Shown piece after piece: positions 60,925 through 64,000 of a stretch of 64,000 bases of DNA; the stretch's first letter is position 1, and every line of letters starts with the position of its first letter. The DNA is from CAVUBL01 sp963739795 (GTDB lineage: Bacteria > Acidobacteriota > Thermoanaerobaculia > Multivoradales > DATKCC01). The stretch lies in assembly GCA_963739795.1 (NCBI GenBank), contig CAVUBL010000012.1:62001-126000 (forward strand). The letters are read 5' to 3'. Below the pieces are notes generated by a model. The model searched no databases. It was not told the origin of the DNA and worked only from the letters and a program-made list of their open reading frames with translations. Position numbers and translations under genes: made by a program.

Positions 60925-61203
60925 CTAGGAGTCTGCGCGGCAGAAACGCGCGGTCGCGTTGCGAGCGCCGTGGGGGCGGATACGAGGCACCGCGACGCAG
61001 GCGATGCCGAGCCATCGTCGAGGAGCGGGAACGAACTAGACGGCCGCGCGCCGCCGCAACCCTTTGGGCGCAAGGGGGTTACGGGGTGTCTCTGGCGTTG
61101 CTCGTCGTCTACGATGTCCCCGCATCGCCTCCTCCTCGCGCCTTGGATCCACCCCGTAAGACCCGTGCGCGCGGCTACGTGTTTCCGCCGCGCAGACTCC
61201 TAG
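60925..61203 (+). repeat. 279-bp imperfect palindrome bounded by CTAG
   Basis: The ends are inverted 17-bp copies of CTAGGAGTCTGCGCGGC. Inner blocks are partly inverted too (GGCGATGC and GCATCGCC; AACCCTT and AAGGGGGTT near the centre). It lies between the subtilase start and the insertion sequence and has no ORF. The left 100 bases of the gap (60825-60924) carry the subtilase leader. The right CTAG is the target duplicated by the IS. Confidence 0.72.
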
Positions 61204-62675
61204 TACTACTGTGTCAAAAGATCTAACTTTGTATTGCGCCGCAACAGGGGCACTGACTGAGCGTGCGAACGAGGGCCCGGGCGTGGAGCCAGTGCTGCGT
61301 GGCGATGGAGGCGGGGTTGTGACGCTCAGGACGCCGCGGCGGCTCCCCGGGGCCGGAAGGTGTCGGGTAAAGGAGCGGCTCGGAGGAAGGAGACAGGCAG
61401 TTGGGGGGAAAGCCGAGCTCGCTCGGCAGCGAGGAAGGCATAGGCGGCGATGGATAAGACGCCGTGATGGTGAAAGCCGGGCCAGCCTCGGCCCTCGTAG
61501 TGATCGAGGCCGATCTCGTCCTTGAGCTCCTGGAAGTCGCGCTCGATGCGCCAGCGCACCTGCACCACGCGCACCAGATCCTCCAGCGCCGCGGATTCCG
61601 AGGCCGTGGAGAACCAGTAGTGCGAGGGTTTCTTCTCAGCCTCGGGCCACTCGATCAAGAGCCATTCCACCGGATGCGGCGCCCGGCGTCGGGTGTCTCG
61701 GTGGGCCGGACGCACGCGCACGGCGGTGAATCGGGAGGCCATGCGACCACGGGTGCCTTCGCGCCACCGCACGGTCTCGTAGCTCTCAGCAGGCAGGGAG
61801 GCTGCCAGTTCGCGGACCGAGACGGGGTGGTGCTCGGCCGTGCGGCGAAGAAGCTGGGGGCGGGCTCCTCGACCCGTCCTGGGTGGAGGAGCCAAGGGCT
61901 CCTGGCCCGGCGGCCAGACCGTCGTCTCTTCGGTCACACCCATGGCGTAGACAAGGCCGCGTTTCGTCAGCGCCTTGCGCAATTCGCTCGCCACGCCGTA
62001 GCCCGCATCCGCCACGATGGGGGCCGGCACCAAGCCCTCGGCCCGGAGCTGGTCGATCATCCCGACGGCGATCTCCCACTTCTTCTGGAAGATCACCTCA
62101 GGGGGAACCTTCGCCGCCGCCCGCCGCTTGGCGTCGTGGGCCCACGGCTTCGGCAGGTACAACCGGTAAGCGCAGGGCACGCTCATGACCTCGTTCACCA
62201 ACGAGACCGTTACCGCGACCTGGCAGTTGGCCTGCTTGCCCAGGATTCCGCAGTACTGTCGGGCGACTCCCACGGAGTGCCGCCCTTGCTTCGGGATCCC
62301 CGTGTCGTCCACCACCCACGCGGTCACCGGCGAATGGCGCTCCATCGCGGCCAAGGCGTAGTCGCTCGCCACCCGCAGCAACGCCTCCGCGTCCCACGGC
62401 GCGTTGGCCACGAAGTGATGCATCGACTGATGCCGGGCCGCCACGTGCGCCGGATCGATCCGCGCCGCCATCGGCTCGACGCTCTTGCGCTCGCCCGGCA
62501 GCAGCAGACCCGTCAGGTACTCCCGCAGCGGCCGACGGCGGTCCGCATGCCCTACCACCGCGCTCAGTCGCTCCACGTACGACTCGAACCGCTCCGACTC
62601 GGTCTCGTCTCGGTGTGCCATGACAAGACTCTGGCACAGCACGACTCCGAAAACAATATTTCTGACATAGTAGTG
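61204..62675 (-). mobile_element. IS701-family insertion sequence (1472 bp)
   Basis: Imperfect terminal inverted repeats: TACTACTGTGTCAAAA at the left and, inverted, CACTACTATGTCAGAA at the right. CTAG is duplicated on both sides (61200-61203 and 62676-62679), which fits the YTAR target of the IS701 family. It encodes one DDE transposase on the minus strand. It sits exactly at the end of the 279-bp palindrome. Confidence 0.9.
61326..62621 (-). CDS. IS701-family DDE transposase
   Basis: A 431-residue transposase. The catalytic Asp motifs are AWVVDDTGIPKQGRHSVGVA and VADAGYG; the Glu is in WRIERDFQELKDEIGLDHYE. The N-terminus starts MAHRDETESERFESYVERL, and ATG 62621 is preferred over the frame opening at 62642. 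It appears intact, so the element may still be active. Confidence 0.9.
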   Translation of the reverse strand: MAHRDETESERFESYVERLSAVVGHADRRRPLREYLTGLLLPGERKSVEPMAARIDPAHVAARHQSMHHFVANAPWDAEALLRVASDYALAAMERHSPVTAWVVDDTGIPKQGRHSVGVARQYCGILGKQANCQVAVTVSLVNEVMSVPCAYRLYLPKPWAHDAKRRAAAKVPPEVIFQKKWEIAVGMIDQLRAEGLVPAPIVADAGYGVASELRKALTKRGLVYAMGVTEETTVWPPGQEPLAPPPRTGRGARPQLLRRTAEHHPVSVRELAASLPAESYETVRWREGTRGRMASRFTAVRVRPAHRDTRRRAPHPVEWLLIEWPEAEKKPSHYWFSTASESAALEDLVRVVQVRWRIERDFQELKDEIGLDHYEGRGWPGFHHHGVLSIAAYAFLAAERARLSPQLPVSFLRAAPLPDTFRPRGAAAAS

Positions 62676-62798
62676 CTAGGCCCCATCGGCGACGAAGTCA
62701 AGGGGGGTGGCTCGGCGACCGCCTCCCGCCTCGAGCGTCCGGCCGCCGTCCCGGCCCCCGAGTCGTGGCCAAGGCGGTCCTGATTCGCGGGAGCCTTG

Positions 62799-64000
62799 TC
62801 AGTCGAAGTTGACGAACAGCTGCCGTGGAGGCCGGGGAGGCCAAGGCGCCCGCCCGGGGGTTTCCATGATCAGACGCGCGGGGCCGTCTCCCTCGATCCG
62901 CTCGACGGTGTGCCAGCCGCGCGCGAGGAAGCCCTCCTCGAAAGGCTTGCCGTCGACCGCGATCCTCCCGCGCCCGTCGAAGCGGAAGCGCTTGCCTACG
63001 AGCGCCTCGAACCTCGTCCCGTCCCCGGGTCCGAGCTTGGACAAGGCGATCCCCAGGAGGAAAATGTTGCGGTCGTACTGGACGTAATGCTCCGACAGGA
63101 AGCGCCGATCCTTCGGCCCAAGCCACGTGGTGCGGTAGTTGAAGATCACGGCCACCGTCCCCGTGCGGCGGAGCTCCTCCGGGATCGGCGCCAGCCCTCC
63201 CGCCCGATAGCGAGCGAAGATGGCACCGGCCATGGCGTACGCGTACTGGCCGTCCGGGCGAAAGTAGAAGCCCGCCATGTCGAACACGGGGTCGTCCGGC
63301 CCGGTGACCCGCTGGATCGTCTTCAGGGTTGCGAGCTGTTCCTGCTGAGACCGGGTGGCGACTTCCACGAGCCGTGGAGCGGCGAGGAGGAGGCTGACCG
63401 CGACGAGGGCCGCGACGAGCCCGATGCCTGCGGGGCCGGCGGCCGTCAGCCCACGGGCCGCCGCGAGGCGCGCCACGGCGACGGCGGCGAGCACCGCAAG
63501 GGTCGGTAGAACGGTGACGTGGAGGTAGGGGAACGGGTACGGATTGAGCCACAGCGAGGCCACCAAAACCACGCCGAGGAACCCGGTGAATCGGAGCCGC
63601 CCGTCCGCGAAACGCGATCTCGGCCACCAGGAGGCCACTCCGTACGCGAGGCCCACCACCGCGAGCGCCGAGAAGACGACGTTCCGGGACCCCTCGCGCG
63701 CAAGGAAAGGCCAGGGACCGAAGCTCGCCTTGAACGGGACCTCGCCGAGAGCCTCCGAGACCGCGCTCACGACGTTGATTCGAAGGAAGCCTTCGAGGCT
63801 CCCCAGCCACGCCATGAGCCCGAAGGCCGCGGCCACAGGCAGGGTCCAGGCGGCCATCGGCCAGAGCACCAGCCCCGGGGATCGCCTGCGGATCGCCGAG
63901 GCCAGCCAGAGGCAACCGAAGGCGAAACAGGCGAACGCCGCCTTGTTGATGAACAGGAAGGACAGGGACAGGATGAGCCCTTCGAGCACGAACCTGCGTC
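62799..64000 (-). CDS. Polytopic membrane protein, possible GT39/GT-C-like glycosyltransferase (partial, N-terminus beyond window)
   Basis: At least 400 residues continue past the right edge. About eight helices (SLSFLFINKAAFACFAFGCL, VLWPMAAWTLPVAAAFGLMA, LAVVGLAYGVASWWPRSRF, ILLPT-like segments) are followed by a soluble C-terminal domain with VFDMAGFYFRPDGQYAYAMA and DGTRFEALVGKRFRFDGRG. This shape is common in Dol-P-Man:protein mannosyltransferase-like GT-C enzymes. The catalytic DD motif would be in the missing N-terminus, so the call is tentative. Confidence 0.7.
   Translation of the reverse strand, partial: RRFVLEGLILSLSFLFINKAAFACFAFGCLWLASAIRRRSPGLVLWPMAAWTLPVAAAFGLMAWLGSLEGFLRINVVSAVSEALGEVPFKASFGPWPFLAREGSRNVVFSALAVVGLAYGVASWWPRSRFADGRLRFTGFLGVVLVASLWLNPYPFPYLHVTVLPTLAVLAAVAVARLAAARGLTAAGPAGIGLVAALVAVSLLLAAPRLVEVATRSQQEQLATLKTIQRVTGPDDPVFDMAGFYFRPDGQYAYAMAGAIFARYRAGGLAPIPEELRRTGTVAVIFNYRTTWLGPKDRRFLSEHYVQYDRNIFLLGIALSKLGPGDGTRFEALVGKRFRFDGRGRIAVDGKPFEEGFLARGWHTVERIEGDGPARLIMETPGRAPWPPRPPRQLFVNFD

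Noticed and set aside
61464..62783. A 439-codon plus-strand frame opposite the transposase
   Set aside because: It is antisense to a clear DDE transposase and has no motif.
1..64000. tRNA or rRNA genes
   Set aside because: I saw no cloverleaf with a GTTCGANTC-type arm or rRNA-like conserved segment, though a covariance search was not possible.

Overview
The window is about 64 kb of very GC-rich, gene-dense bacterial DNA with overlapping operons. Several gene families fit an Acidobacteriota-like bacterium: a long ADOP-type permease, a VWFA-related secreted protein, many FG-GAP/UnbV (CRTAC1-like) exported proteins and a penicillin-acylase-family protein. This is inferred from family content only; there is no rRNA or marker gene here. 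I saw no tRNA, rRNA or CRISPR array.

Layout. 1-16 kb: a partial GNAT acetyltransferase, lipoyl synthase (lipA), an exported protein, an ADOP permease, an exported metallo-beta-lactamase-fold hydrolase, two more GNATs, a penicillin-acylase-family Ntn hydrolase, a VWFA-like exported protein, a second exported protein and an RND/MMPL exporter. 16-27.3 kb: a plus-strand operon of exported FG-GAP/UnbV beta-propeller and TPR proteins joined by 4-bp overlaps; two members carry frame disruptions. 27.3-40.4 kb: a nitrilase-fold amidohydrolase, then a tightly coupled minus-strand operon (ACP, ketosynthase, catalytically dead ketosynthase partner, HMG-CoA reductase homologue, CrtI-like desaturase/isomerase, halogenase-like flavoprotein, carotenoid-oxygenase homologue, epimerase-acyltransferase fusion) with a divergent PLP aminotransferase. 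It resembles an uncharacterised biosynthetic gene cluster. 40.8-53.4 kb: a complete Hyb-type membrane-bound [NiFe] hydrogenase locus (hypF-C-D-E, small subunit, ferredoxin-like subunit, HybB, large subunit, protease, hypA-B, putative nickel transporter). 53.4-57.5 kb: a small membrane protein and two paralogous epimerase-family proteins, one fused to a Tat/lipobox-like segment and a bc1-type Rieske domain. 57.6-60.8 kb: a frame-disrupted subtilase with P-domain, DUF11-like repeat and C-terminal sorting signal. 61.2-62.7 kb: an IS701-family insertion sequence. The window ends in a partial polytopic membrane protein.

Repeats matter here. A roughly 60-66 bp G-rich repeat occurs at three loci. 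In two of them it lies inside genes and is read in the same orientation and frame. Two long imperfect palindromes (183 and 279 bp) are both bounded by CTAG, the same tetranucleotide that the IS701-type element duplicated on insertion. Four genes contain apparent single-base indels, which are either decay or sequencing error.
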